Assembly (NCBI GenBank): GCA_949317995.1
Contig: OX439037.1
Coordinates: 53,540,080-53,604,079, forward strand
DNA length: 64,000 nucleotides
Origin: Acholoe squamosa
Lineage: Eukaryota > Annelida > Polychaeta > Phyllodocida > Polynoidae
Direction of reading: 5' to 3'
In this document: piece after piece, positions 1 to 10,310 of the stretch
Layout: every line of letters starts with the position of its first letter
Numbering within the stretch: the stretch's first letter is position 1
Translations under genes and position numbers: made by a program
The notes under the pieces: generated by a model
What the model was told of the DNA's origin: nothing
Seen by the model: only the letters and a program-made list of their open reading frames with translations
Database searches by the model: none

Positions 1-291
1 TTTCTGTCTTTTTTCAGATATTCCACCTTGAGACTGCTCGCGGAGAAGATTTCTGCGGTACTTATACACCAGGTAATCAATGTCTGCCTCTACCCCGATT
101 TCCCCTTGAGCTTTCTTGCGGAGGAGTGATTTTTTGAATTTATATACCATATAAGCGATGTCCTGATCTGCACCCATTCCGGGAAAGTCACCGGGTTTTA
201 GTAGATCCTCATCGTAGTTTTCCTCGAACTCATCTACTTCCTCGTCTTCGTCATAGTACAGGTCTTCATCCTCCTCCGCCTGGCGGGACGA
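1..291 (-). CDS. Exon 2 (partial) of an unrecognised acidic, 26-residue-repeat protein
   Basis: On the minus strand this stretch is open for all 97 codons and is preceded by a good acceptor (a run of seven T then CAG, complement of 292-301). The first ~30 residues are strongly acidic (EEDEDLYYDEDEEVDEFEE). Two adjacent 26-residue units follow at exon residues 40-65 and 66-91. They are 13/26 identical and share G..-DI.Y.VYK..-LLR..-QG.I. The units look helical and amphipathic, with basic pairs after VYK. There is no signal peptide or membrane segment in the visible part, so a soluble intracellular protein is likely. The frame is phase 0 with exon 1. The exon continues beyond the window edge, so total length and repeat number are unknown. 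I do not recognise the family and assign no function. Confidence 0.7.
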
Positions 292-496
292 CTGAAAAAA
301 ATAATTAATAAAAAAGCTGAACTCATATCTGGAAAACTGTAGCCCTTTATTCACTACAAATGCTAGACGCTGAACGCCGACCAAAAAACACATTCTATAT
401 ACACTATAAACTGACTGACACACTTAGTTCGACAGATTACCATACACTACGTGTCAGGGTACATCTTGCACACAAAATTGGCTGACTTTAACTCAC

Positions 497-517
497 CTTT
501 TGAGCAGCTTTCGGCAT
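497..517 (-). CDS. Exon 1 (start codon) of the acidic repeat-protein gene
   Basis: Seven codons, MPKAAQK, end in AAG followed by the donor GTGAGT. The start is preceded by AAATAAA, giving a favourable A at -3. The 205-bp intron (292-496) runs from GTGAGT to TTTTTTTCAG, and both exons are phase 0, so splicing leaves the frame open. This start is chosen because it is the only ATG upstream of the acceptor that joins in frame through a consensus donor. The leader just upstream is A/T-rich, then becomes GC-rich with promoter-like sites. Confidence 0.65.
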
Positions 518-548
518 TTTATTTTATTGTCGAAAGAAAACGGCGTCT

Positions 549-595
549 CCCGGAAGGTGGAGGCGGCCATTGACATCCCATAATTCATGACGTCA
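549..595 (-). promoter_or_regulatory. Putative promoter sites (CRE and ETS-like) of the acidic repeat-protein gene
   Basis: A perfect cAMP-response-element palindrome TGACGTCA lies at 588-595 and an ETS-type core CCGGAAG at 550-556. They sit 33-78 bp upstream of the start codon of the minus-strand gene, in a local GC-rich patch without an obvious TATA box. CRE and ETS sites are common in TATA-less animal promoters; use here is inferred from position only. Confidence 0.4.
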
Positions 596-690
596 CAGGG
601 GATTCCCGGAGAAACCCCGCAAAAAATCACGGATGAGGCGCAAGTACCTTACATGAAAAATAATAAATTAAATGAAGGCGAGGGTAAAAC

Positions 691-850
691 GCGGACGTCC
701 GTGTTCAAGAGTCCGCCTTCTGATAAAAGGGTCCGTGTTCTTTTTTTTTTTAACGGAGGGGTGACGGAGTACGAACAGAAACAGTTATGAAATAAAATAA
801 GGCGGAGTCCGCGTCAGGGTCCGCCTTTTTAGTCCGTGTTCTTAAATAAA
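691..850. repeat. Short dispersed GTCCGTGTTC repeats with a small hairpin
   Basis: The decamer GTCCGTGTTC occurs at about 698, 731 and 832, with AAATAAAATAA tracts nearby. AAGGCGGA and TCCGCCTT form an 8-bp stem around a 12-base loop at about 799-826. The stretch lies upstream of the minus-strand gene. I cannot tell whether it is a mobile-element remnant or promoter-proximal sequence. Confidence 0.35.
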
Positions 851-870
851 ATAAAGTTCGCGGTGAAACG

Positions 871-1785
871 GCCTCCAGGCGACCTCCTCTCAGGAGTGTC
901 CACGGCCACTGGCGCTACAGATTAAGTATTTACTGGTCTTCCTCCGAGTAAGGCCAAAGTGCAGCGGTTCACAACCACCATAATATAAAGCTTGAAATGA
1001 GTGAATGTATGTACCTTAAATGTAATAGATGATCACTTCTGTTCCCAGTAACACTAACTCAGGACGGATTATACTATGTCATATCAATAACATTTCTGGA
1101 TGCTGATTTGAGAGTCAAATCCTTCCTTTTATTTATTGTGGATAACATTGGTCTTGGGCTTGTACTAAAGTGATGATTAGGTCAATTCACATTTGGCCGT
1201 CCATATCAGTAATCCTTGAGACCTCCACATGATGAAAAAAACTTTGAAAATTGGTTTGTTGCTGAATCAACATTGCAAAATCGTTGATGGCTGCTCACTG
1301 TAAAAAATAACGGTTGAATCTACCAGGGATCCTCATAAAAACTAAACAGTGAATCACCATAATCAATCATGTTGTAGTGAGCCAGTGTAGTTTTTACAAG
1401 AAGCCCCAGGTGGTAGTGCAGTGGTACAAGAAATCTCTGTGAAAATAACAATGGAGCTCTGTCAAATTTGGGAGGAGGATTCCGTTGTTATTTCGACATT
1501 TTATTTTTACAGTGTTGAATAAACCAGCTGGCAATGGTGATCCAGGACGACACTGACTCATAAAGGCCCCATCCCAGGTTGTGTGGACCTCTCGAGATAT
1601 TTTTTTTTTCTTTTGAAAAATTCTCCACACCAGCTTGTGCTAGTGCGAGATAGATTTATTCTTTTATTTAAATTTCATTCTTACAACAACAGCCATCGTT
1701 GTCATTACAGTCCTAGTCCAGCCCGGACAGATTCAATGCCAGTTAAGATATAGTCATCCTAAAAATCCAATGGTAAGGTCTAGGG
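871..1785. other. Intergenic, no supported gene
   Basis: No coding signal, RNA gene or clear repeat was found. The 78-codon minus-strand frame at 1394-1630 has no splice context or recognisable motif. The right part (about 1700-1785) is AT-rich sequence flanking the FB-1 palindrome. Confidence 0.5.
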
Positions 1786-2223
1786 TATGGAACGCTATCC
1801 CCGCCATTAAACGACCAATCGCAATACAATTAAACTGGGACAAATTGCACCCCTCCTCCAATCACCTCTCTTCATTCTCTTCACAATTTGTGCAGTAGCA
1901 AATAGGTCCACCACACTATTAGCCAATCACGCACCTCCTCTCATAGACCCAGTGTTTGCTTCCCCTCCTGGGGATCTGCCACTCTTCACGGGAGCCCTGT
2001 CCGTAGTTACCCCTATTTTCGCCCATGCAGCGACCTTCTTTCCCACATCAATCTCACAAATCTACACTAATACAACTTTTATGTCATGGTCAGGGAGGTG
2101 GACTGGAAGTTTAGGCACCCCTACCAATCTTTGTTTAGTCTGTATTCTTTAGTTTAGGGGTATATTTTGATGAAACAGTGACAGCACTCTACCCAGGTAG
2201 CACAGACAGAGACATTGGCATAA

Positions 2224-2566
2224 GGGAATGGTCATTATTTATCAACAGGGGGGGTGTTGGGTTTTCGCGCGGAAATTTTTTACGCCCCCCCTCAATGGCA
2301 GTAAAAAACTTTTGCGCCATCCCCGTGCCAGAGGCACGGAGAGTTTTCGCGCGCCCGCCCCCTCTTTGATCTATAGTAGCGCGCGGGCTTTTTTGCTAAA
2401 TAGAGGGTAAATTTTTTTAGCCCCCCCCTCAAGAGAGGTCAAAATTTTTTTAGCCCCCCTCAAGAGGGGTTAAAATTTTTTAAGCCCCCCCTCGAGAGGG
2501 GTCAGAATTTTTTACGCCCCCCTCAAACCCATCACCCCCCCCTGTTGATAATAAATGACCACTCCC
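2224..2566. mobile_element. GGGAGTG MITE (family M1) in the left arm of FB-1
   Basis: Terminal inverted repeats begin GGGAATG and end CACTCCC, with the shared inner terminus TCATTATTTATCAACAGGGG. Flanks are TAA on both sides (2221-2223 and 2567-2569). The interior consists of C/G-run and A/T-run blocks and a GATCTATAGTAGCGCGC segment. The TWA flanks and GGG ends fit a PIF/Harbinger-type non-autonomous element, which is inference. Confidence 0.7.
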
Positions 2567-2569
2567 TAA

Positions 2570-2745
2570 GGGAGTGGGGGCTTAAAAATTTCAGACCTCT
2601 CCCGAGGGCTAAAAAACTTACCCTCTTTTGAGCAAAAAGCCTGTGCGCTACTCTAGGTCAAAGAGGGGCGCCAAAATTCTCCGTGCCTCCGGTTTGGGGG
2701 GCGGCACAAAAAATTTTGACTGTCATCGAGGGGGGGCATAAAAAA
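2570..2745. mobile_element. Inverted M1 MITE remnant
   Basis: Immediately after the first M1 copy, GGGAGTGGGGGC opens a reversed M1-like body with the TAGGTCAAAGAGGGGCGC segment and the alternating poly-A and poly-G blocks. The far terminus is missing. The mirror copy is at about 8545-8737. Confidence 0.5.
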
Positions 2746-2864
2746 TTGATATGGTCTCAATTTCATAGGATAAAGGGGAAATGATGTAAAATGCTGTCAA
2801 AAAGTCATGGAAATGTGTTTTTGTTTCCTCTAGGGCCCTAGACAGGGGGCTCTCAATTAAGTCA

Positions 2865-3025
2865 CTTGTCAATTTAAAGAAATGGCTCTTGTCTCCCTTG
2901 TCGATTTTAAGAAGTGGTCTTGTCCCCTTGTCAATTTTAAGAAGCGGTCTTGTCCCATGTCACCCAGCTCTATGTCCCTTGTCAATTTTAAGAAATGGAC
3001 TTGTCCCCTTGACGATTTTACCCGT
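2865..3025. repeat. 27-30-bp tandem array, TTTTAAGAAGYGGTCTTGTC type (left arm)
   Basis: Five or so imperfect copies of a unit containing CTTGTCAATTTTAAGAA and TGTCCC. The reverse-complement array lies at 8255-8420, and a diverged relative at 57445-57625. The unit length leaves frames open on both strands, which explains the 74-78-codon reading frames seen here. Confidence 0.6.
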
Positions 3026-3184
3026 CTTGGGCCCTTCCTCTGCCCATAGATTTTGGCAATATTGCTGTCAAAGTGTTTACCGGTCCTTCTATTTATATTT
3101 TGCATCGATATAATCCCATCTTACCTGTACATCCATCTGACCCTCCCTGTCTAACCCCTACATCCATCTGACCCTTCCACCTTA

Positions 3185-3432
3185 ATACCAGTAGGCCTAC
3201 ATCAACCAAACAGTCCCCGCCTAACCCGAACATTCGCCCAACACTCCCCGCCTAACCCGAACATCCATTCAACACTCTCCGCCTGACCCCAACATCCACC
3301 CAACACTCCCCGCCTAACCCCAACTTCCACCCAACACTCCCCGCCTAACCTGAACATCCACTATACATTCTCCGCCTACCCCGAACATCCAGCGAACACT
3401 CTCCGCCTAACCCGAACATCCACCGAACAAGA
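3185..3432. repeat. ~31-bp tandem array, AACATCCACCCAACACTCCC type (left arm)
   Basis: About eight imperfect copies of a unit reading CCGCCTAACCCGAACATCCA. The mirror array at 7675-8090 has more copies, so the arms differ by array expansion. Confidence 0.65.
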
Positions 3433-3538
3433 ATCGATTCAAGAGTTAAGGGGAGGGGGACATAAAAAAAATTAGACCCCTCCTGATCTGCAGGCTGGAT
3501 CAGGCTGATGGGGGTCTAAAAAAAATTGAAGGTTCTAA

Positions 3539-3927
3539 GGGAGTGATCATTATCTAAAAACTTAGTGACGAAAATCGTGCGCAAACGTGCCCTTTTAATA
3601 GTAAATGCGCAAGGTTTTCCACTGAAAACAGGTGAAATTGTTTTGACCCCCCCATAAGAGGGGTTGAAAGAATTCTACTTGGGGGTTTGAGGGGGGCCTA
3701 AAAAAATTTGACCACTCTTGAGGTGGGAATAAAAAAATATTCCCCCTTTTTAGCAAAAAAGCCAGCGCGCAACTTTAGATCAAAGAGGGGCGCGAAAATT
3801 CTCCGCGCCTCTGGTGTGGGGGGGGCGCAAAAAATTTTGACTGCCGTCAAGGGGGGGGTGTAAAAAATTTCTGCGCATCTGGGCAAAAACCCACCACCCC
3901 CCCTGTTGATAAATAATGACCACTCCC
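3539..3927. mobile_element. M1 MITE, inner copy of the left arm
   Basis: Starts GGGAGTGATCATT and ends AATGACCACTCCC, flanked by TAA (3536-3538) and TTA (3928-3930). It abuts the family A element that starts at 3932. The mirror copy is 7140-7549. Confidence 0.65.
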
Positions 3928-3931
3928 TTAA

Positions 3932-4345
3932 GGTGTCACCACCCCAAAAGCCTTGTGGCCATCCAAAAATCACATGTCTTCCACCTTTGACCTTAAAAAT
4001 TCTCACAGTGCTTAGCAACCTACACCATACTAAACATAGTCAGGCTAGATTTTGCTCAAATTGTCATGGTAACCAGGTAGTGATTTTTGCATAGTGAGGC
4101 CTGATCAGCGCATGAATACACATCAGGACCCTTTCACCCCCATAAACTTCCACTGAATTTATGTTTTGAACGAAAAATATTCTGGGACTATTGAAACACT
4201 CCTACTCATCATTCTGATACCAAATAACAATGGGTTTGGCCTCTCTTTCTCTCCCCTTGGGGCCAAATTCCTCAAAATAACTAAGTTCAGAAGGAACTAT
4301 TCGACCAGTAATCCCGGAAGTGGTCTGATTTAGGGTGGTGACACC
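3932..4345. mobile_element. Family A element, left-arm copy
   Basis: Terminal inverted repeats GGTGTCACCACC and GGTGGTGACACC, flanked by TTAA on the left and ATAA on the right. It matches the 469-bp family A units at 40181-43225 but has an internal deletion that removes the GTGGACCTATCTT portion. No coding content. Superfamily unresolved: TTAA-like flanks would suit piggyBac and TWA-like flanks would suit PIF/Harbinger. Confidence 0.65.
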
Positions 4346-4445
4346 ATAAACAGACCCTGCCAACTCTTCCAGCATCAGTCCTTCCACACTGCCCATGGGG
4401 GATTCGTGAGAGGCGGTCGGTGGCCTACACTGTAGTCGTACATTT

Positions 4446-4761
4446 CCAGTACTTGGAGCCACAGGGCCACCTGAACCTAAGGCTCCTCAAATGCCTTAAC
4501 CCATTTCAAGGCTGGATGGTTGGTCCTTATCTGCACATGCCTACCGAGTAAATAGTGCCAGAAGCGCTTCAATCCGAAGATGATGACCGAGAGCTCCCAC
4601 CAGGTGACATAATAGTTGCATTCCAGTTTGGTGAGGGTTATGCTGGCTTACGACAGCACCACTTCCCTCTCGCTCTGCTGCTGGGATAGGAAGGCCTCCA
4701 GCCTGGTATTCGAGGCATCAGTATCTAACAAGATCCATCCCTCCTCCTGGGGAATTCCTAG
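4446..4761 (-). pseudogene. Dead Gypsy-type RNase H fragment (left arm of FB-1)
   Basis: Read on the minus strand, this is the reverse-complement copy of the fragment at 6241-6585, with the same LLDTDAS start, the same TAA after the VVLS segment and the same TAG after the FKEP segment. Only the RNase H part of a Ty3/Gypsy polymerase is present. No protease, RT, integrase or LTR flanks it. Shared stops show it was already dead when the arm was duplicated. Confidence 0.65.
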
Positions 4762-6240
4762 TATCACTCCCTAGGTCACTCACACACTGCTACCAGCCTC
4801 CCAGATCACTCGCAACCTCCTGCTGGCCTTCCTAGGATACTCGCACACTGTCGCCGTAGCCCCTAGATCACTGGCAACCTCACACCAGACCCCCTAGATC
4901 ACTCACACATTGCCGCGAACCCCCTGGATCACTTGCATCCTCCCACTAAACACACTAGGTCACTCACACCTCCCACTGGACCCCTAGGATGCTCGCACAC
5001 TGCTGCCTGCCCTAAATCACTCACAACCTCCTGCTGGCCACCCTATGACACTGCTGTGTAGCTCCTAGACCACTTGCAACCTTCCACGAGACCCTGTAGA
5101 TCACTTAGGATATCCCATCTGACCCCCGAGGTCACTTGCATACTGCCGGCAGACCCCCAGGTCACTCACACACTGTCCCCATACCCACTGCATCACGCGC
5201 ACACTGCCGCTGGCCCCCCTAGATCACTTGCAACCTGCTGCCGCCCCCCCTAGGACAATCGCACACTGCCGCTGGCCCCCCTAGAATACTCACACACTGC
5301 TGCTGGTCCCCCTAGATTACTCACCCACTGCTGCCACACCACCTAGATCACTCCCAACCTGCCGCAGGCACCCATAGACCATTCACAACCTCCTACCGCA
5401 CCCATAGGACAATCCCAACCTGCCCCAAGACCCCCTAGGTCACTCTCAATTTGCCACTGGTCCTCCTAGATCACTCGCGCATTGCAGCTGGCCCCCCTTG
5501 ATCATGTGCATACTGCCCAAGACCTCTCAGATCACCTGCAACCTGCCAGTAGACTCCCTAGGTCATTGAGTGACCTATTGAGTCTGGCTGCATGTTGCAA
5601 GTGACCTAGGGTTTCTGGTGGGAGGTTGTGAGTGATCTAGGGGGTCCATTTGGACACTGCAAGTGAACTAGAGGGTAGAACTAGGGGGTTCAAGTGATCT
5701 AGGGGTTTCAGCGGCAGTGTGTGAGTATCCTAGGGGGGCCGGCGGCAGTGTGCGATTGTCCTAGGGGGGAGGGGCGGCAGCAGGTTGCAAGTGATCTCGG
5801 GGGGCCAGCGGCAGTGTGCGAGTGATGCAGTGGGTATGGGGACAGTGTGCGAGTGACCTGGGGGTCTGCCGGCAGTATGCAAGTGAATTGGGGGTCAGAT
5901 GGGATATCCCAAGTGATCTACAGGTTCTCGTGGAAGGTTGCAAGTGGTCTAGGAGCTAACCAGCAGTGTCCTAGGGTGGCCAGTAGGAGGTTGCGAGTGA
6001 TTTAGGGCAGGCAGCAGTGTGCGAGCATCCTAGGGGTCCAGTGGGAGGTTGCAAGTGACCTAGGGTGTTTGTGTCCAGGGGGTTCGCGGCAATATGTGAG
6101 TGATCTAGGGGGTCTGGTGTGAGGTTGCCAGTAATCTAGGGGCTATGGAGACAGTGCGCGAGTATCCTAGGAAGGCCAGCAGGAGGTTGCGAGTGATCTG
6201 GGAGGCTGGTAGCAGTGTGGGAGTGACCTAGGGAATGATA
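4762..6240. repeat. Central inverted tandem array of FB-1
   Basis: Left of about 5570, imperfect ~40-50-bp units contain CCCCTAGATCACTCACACAC and TGCCGCTGG. Right of it the units are in reverse complement (GTGTGCGAGTGATCTAGGGG). The strand switch is at AGGTCATTGAGTGACCTA near 5562-5580, the centre of the whole palindrome. ORFs here are array by-products. Confidence 0.7.
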
Positions 6241-6585
6241 CGAGGAATTCCCCAAGAGGAGGGACGGATCTTGTTAGATACTGATGCCTCGAATACCAGG
6301 CTGGAGGCCTTCCTGTCCCAGCGGCAGAGCGAGAGGGAAGTGGTGCTGTCATAAGCCAGCATAACCCTCACCAAACTGGAATGCAACTATAATGTCACCT
6401 GGCGGGAGCTCTTGGCCATCATCTTCAGACTGAAGCGCTTCTGGCACTATTTACTCGGTAGGCATGTGCAGATAAGGACCAACCATGCAGCCTTGAAATG
6501 GGTTAAGGCATTTAAGGAGCCTTAGGTTCAGGTGGCCCTGTGGCTCCAAGTACTGGACATTTACAGCTACAGTGTAGAGCCCCGA
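6241..6585 (+). pseudogene. Dead Gypsy-type RNase H fragment (right arm of FB-1)
   Basis: One plus frame reads ILLDTDASNTRLEAFLSQ, a VVLS segment ending in a stop, NYNVTWRELLAIIFRLKRFW, HYLLGRHVQIRTNHAALKW and FKEP followed by a stop. This is the RNase H region of a Ty3/Gypsy polymerase. The first catalytic Asp (DTDAS) and the Glu (WREL) remain. The usual RTDH is RTNH, so a catalytic Asp is lost. Stops are TAA and TAG in frame. In an active element this domain removes the RNA strand during reverse transcription; this fragment cannot. Confidence 0.7.
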
Positions 6586-6656
6586 CTGCCTCTCATGAAT
6601 CCCCCATGGGCAGTGTGGAAGGACTGATGTTGGAAGAGTTGGCAGGGTCTGTTTAT

Positions 6657-7135
6657 GGTGTCACTACCCTAAGTTGGACCACTTCCGGGTTTACTGGCCG
6701 AATAGTCCCTTCTGAACTTAGTTATTTTGGGAAATTTGGCCCCAAGGGGAGGGAAAGAGGGGCCAAACCCATTGTTATTTGGTATCAGAATGATGAGTAG
6801 GAGTGTTTCAATAGTCCCAGAATATTTTTTGTTCAAAACATAAATTCAGTGGAAGTTTATGGGGGTGAAAGGGTCCTGATGTGTATTCATGCGCTGATCA
6901 GGCCTCACTATGCAAAAATCACTACCTGGTTACCATGGCAATTTGAGTAAAATCTAGCCTGACTATGTTTATGTGGACCTATCTTATTTTTTTCTCCATT
7001 TCATAAGCTAAAATATGGTGTAGGTTGCTAAGCACTGTGAGAATTTTAAGTAATTTTAATATCAGGTCAAAGGTGGAAGACATCTGACTTTTGGATGGCC
7101 ACAAGGCTTTTGGGGTGGTGACACCTTAAGGGAGT
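6657..7135. mobile_element. Family A element, right-arm copy
   Basis: Begins GGTGTCACTACCC and ends GGTGGTGACACC, flanked by TTAT and TTAA. It is about 65 bp longer than the left-arm copy because it keeps the GTGGACCTATCTTATT portion. It is followed directly by the M1 element at 7140. Confidence 0.65.
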
Positions 7136-7139
7136 GGTC

Positions 7140-7549
7140 ATTATTTATCAACAGGGGGGGCAGTGGGTTTTTGCGCGGATGCGCAGAAATTTTTTACTAC
7201 CCCCCCTCGATGGCAGTCAAAATTTTTTGCGCCCCCCCGCACCAGAGGCGCGGAGAATTTTCGCGCCCCTCTTTGATCTATAGTTGCGCACTGGCTTTTT
7301 TGCTAAAAATAGGGTATATTTTTTTAGTCCCCCCCCTCAAGAGTGGTTAAATTTTTTTTAGCCCCCTCGGGAGGGGTCTGAATTTTTTACGCCCCCCTCA
7401 TACCCACCAGCCCCCCCAGGTAGAATTTTTTCAACCCCTCTGATGGGGGGGTCAAAATAATTTCACCTGTTTTCAGTGGAAAAACTTGCGCATTTACTAT
7501 CGTTTGCGCGCGATATTCGTCACTAAGTTGTTAGATAATGATCACTCCC
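7140..7549. mobile_element. M1 MITE, inner copy of the right arm
   Basis: GGGAGTGGTCATT to GATCACTCCC with TAA (7137-7139) and TTA (7550-7552) flanks. Mirror of 3539-3927. Confidence 0.65.
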
Positions 7550-7674
7550 TTAGAAGCACCAAATTTTTTTAGACCCCGATCAGCCTGATCCAGTCCCAGC
7601 CTGCAGATCAGGAGGGGTCTCATTATTTTATGTCCCCCTCCTGTTAACTCTTGAATTGATTCTTGTTCGGCAGA

Positions 7675-8090
7675 TGTTCGGGTTAGGCGGGGAGTGTCGG
7701 GTGGATGTCCGGGTCAGGCGGAGAGTGTTGGGTGGATGTTGGGATTAGGCGGGGAGTGTTGGGTGGATGTTGGGGGTAGGGGGAGAGTGTTGGGTGGATG
7801 TTGGGGTTAGGTGGGGAGTGTTGGTTGGATATTGGGGTTAGGCAGAGAGTGTTGGGTGGATGTTCGGGTTAGGAGGGGAGTGTTGGGTGGATGTTTGGGT
7901 TAGACGGAGAGTGTTGGGTGGATGTCCGTGTTAGGCGGGGAGTGTTGGGTGGAAGTTGGGGTTAGGCGGGGAGTGTTGGGTGGATGTTGGGGTCAGGCGG
8001 AGAGTGTTGGATGGATGTTCGGGTTAGGCGGGGAGTGTTGGGCGAATGTTCGGGTTAGGCGGGGACTGTTCGGTTGATGTAGGCCTACTG
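7675..8090. repeat. ~31-bp tandem array, GGGAGTGTTGGGTGGATGTT type (right arm)
   Basis: About thirteen imperfect copies of GTTAGGCGGGGAGTGTTGGG. It is the reverse complement of the array at 3185-3432 but longer. Confidence 0.65.
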
Positions 8091-8254
8091 GTATTAAGGT
8101 GGAAGGGTCAGATGGATGTAGGGGTTAGACGGGGAGGGTCAGATGGATGTACACGTAAGATGGGATTATATCGATGCAAAATATAAATAGAAGTACCGGT
8201 AAACCCTTTGACAGCAATATTGCCAAAATCTATGGGCAGAGGAAGGGCCCCAGA

Positions 8255-8420
8255 CGGGTAAAATCGACAAGGGGACAAGTCCATTTCTTAAAATTGACAA
8301 GGGACATAGAGCTGGGTGACATGGGACAAGACCGCTTCTTAAAATTGACAAGGGGACAAGACCACTTCTTAAAATCGACAAGGGGACAAGAGCCATTTCT
8401 TTAAATTGACAAGTGACTTG
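8255..8420. repeat. 27-30-bp tandem array (right arm)
   Basis: Reverse complement of the 2865-3025 array: repeated TTCTTAAAATTGACAAGGGG units. The 76-codon frames here on both strands follow the repeat and show no other coding signal. Confidence 0.6.
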
Positions 8421-8737
8421 AGAGCCCCGTGTCTAGGGCCCTAGAGGAAACAAAAATGCATTTCCGTGACTTTTTGACAGCATTTTACATCATTTCCCCT
8501 TTATCCTATGAAATTGAGACCATATCAATTTTTTATGCCCCCCCTCGATGACAGTCAAAATTTTTTGCGCCCCCCCCAAACAGAATTTTGCGCCCCTCTT
8601 TGACCTAGAGTAGCGCACAGGATTTTTGCTCAAAAGAGGGTAAGTTTTTTAAGCCCCCCGCCTCAAGAGGGGCCAAAATTTTGTTAGCCCCTCCCCCCTC
8701 GGGAGAGGTCTGAAATTTTTACGCCCCCACTCCCTTA

Positions 8738-9089
8738 GGGAGTGGTCATTTATTATCAACAAGGGGGGTGGTGGGTTTGAGGGGGGACGTAAAAAATTCT
8801 GACCCCTCTCGAGGGGGGGGGCTTAAAAAATTTTAACCCCTCTCGAGGGGGGCTAAAAAAATTTTGACCTCTCTTGAGGGGGGGCTAAAAAATTTTACCC
8901 TCTATTTAGCAAAAAAACCGCGCGCTACTATAGATCAAAGAGGGGGCGGGGGCGCGAAAACTCTCCGTGCCTCCGGCAAGGGGGGGGTGCAAAAGTTTTT
9001 TACTGCCATCGAGGGGGGGCGAAAAAATTTCCGCGCATCCGCGCGAAAACCCAACACCCCCCCCCTGTTGATAAATAATGATCATTCCC
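8738..9089. mobile_element. M1 MITE, outer copy of the right arm
   Basis: GGGAGTGGTCATTTATTATC to ATGATCATTCCC with TTA on both sides (8735-8737 and 9090-9092). Mirror of 2224-2566. The GGGAATG variant end is shared with the left-arm copy. Confidence 0.65.
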
Positions 9090-9345
9090 TTATGCCAATG
9101 TCTCTGTGCTACCTGGGTAGAGTGCTGTCTTTGTTTCATCAAAATATACCCCTAAACTAAAGAATACAGACTAAACAAAGATTGGTAGGGGTGCCTTAAC
9201 TTCCAGTCCACCTCCCTGACTATGACATAAAAGTTGTATTAGTGTAGATTTGTGAGATTGATGTGGGAAAGAAGGTCGCTGCATGGGCGAAAATAGGGGT
9301 AACTGCGGACAGGGCTCCCGTGAAGAGTGGCAGATCCCGGCTTGA

Positions 9346-10310
9346 TCCCCCGGCCCTGTCTCTGTCACGGCCGGCAGGACCGGGGTGCCGGGACCGGGGT
9401 CACGACAGTAAACACTTGTTGGTAAAACCAAGATTCTGATGTTTCTACTGGGCAGATCAATGTCAAACTAGTGCCAAATTAACGGGGAATTATTCCTCTT
9501 TTGGCGGGACACCCCTTGGTTTACAAAAACTGTACCCCTTTTGATGTGTTGCCTCTTAAAAAATTGGGGAAAAATGACCAAAATGTGCCTCTTTTTCATT
9601 GAAAGGTTTGAAGAATGGGTTCACTTTTTAGACCTAAATGCCTACCCCTTTTAGCCCAAAATGGCCAAAAATGTACCCCTTTTAAGGGATCCGGCCATAC
9701 CTGCCCACTAACCCCAAAAGGTACCCCTTTCCCTCTACTTTTAGTACGCACATGGTTAGGGAGTGGTCATTATTTATCAACAGGGGGGGTGTGGTGGGTT
9801 TTCGCGCGGATGCGCGAAAATTTTTTACGCCACCCCCTCGACGGCAGTAAAAAAAATTTGCGCCCTCCCCGCGCCGGAGGCGCGGAGAGTTTTCGCGACC
9901 CCTCTTTGATCTATAGTAGCGCGCAGGCTTTTTTGCTAAAAAGAGGGTAAATTTTTTTAGCCCCCCCCTCAAGAGGGGTCAAAATTTTTTTAGCCCCCCC
10001 CCTCGAGAGGGGTCAGAATTTTTTACGCCCCCCCTCAAACCCACCACCCCCCCCTGTTGATAATAAATGACCACTCCCTTACTATAGTTCATATAGGGAG
10101 TGCCCTACGACACTAAACACTTGTTGGTAAAACCAAGATTCTGATGTTTCTACTGGGCAGATCAATGTCAAACTAGTGCCAAATTAACGGGGATTTATTC
10201 CTCTTTTGGCCTGACACATTATTTATCTTCATAAAAGTATCAATCTCATAATTTGAATGGGGAAAGTCAGCACAAGTTTGCAGCTCTGAGCTGTGTCCAC
10301 GGAACATGGC
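9346..10310. other. Arm-specific insertion in FB-1 with a direct duplication
   Basis: The left arm runs straight through this point (near 1965), but the right arm is interrupted. The insert starts with a GC-rich patch (about 9345-9400). About 110 bp at 9402-9511 (TAAACACTTGTTGGTAAAAC onward) recurs in direct orientation at about 10107-10215. Between the copies lie ACCCCTTT-rich sequence and an M1 MITE. Confidence 0.55.
9759..10078. mobile_element. M1 MITE inside the right-arm insertion
   Basis: GGGAGTGGTCATTATTTATC to AATGACCACTCCC with TTA on both sides (9756-9758 and 10079-10081). At 320 bp it is one of the cleanest copies, and the matching TTA flanks support a three-base target duplication. 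Confidence 0.75.

Noticed and set aside
1..60. Plus-strand TTTTTTCAG and CAGGTAATC at the left edge look like an acceptor and donor
   Set aside because: The opposite strand has a longer open exon with acidic and repeat structure and a matching first exon; the plus frame stops soon after.
4202..6800. Paired 86-codon frames in the two FB-1 arms (4202-4462 minus, 6540-6800 plus)
   Set aside because: They are mirror copies running from the Gypsy remnant into the family A element, so similarity reflects the palindrome, not selection.
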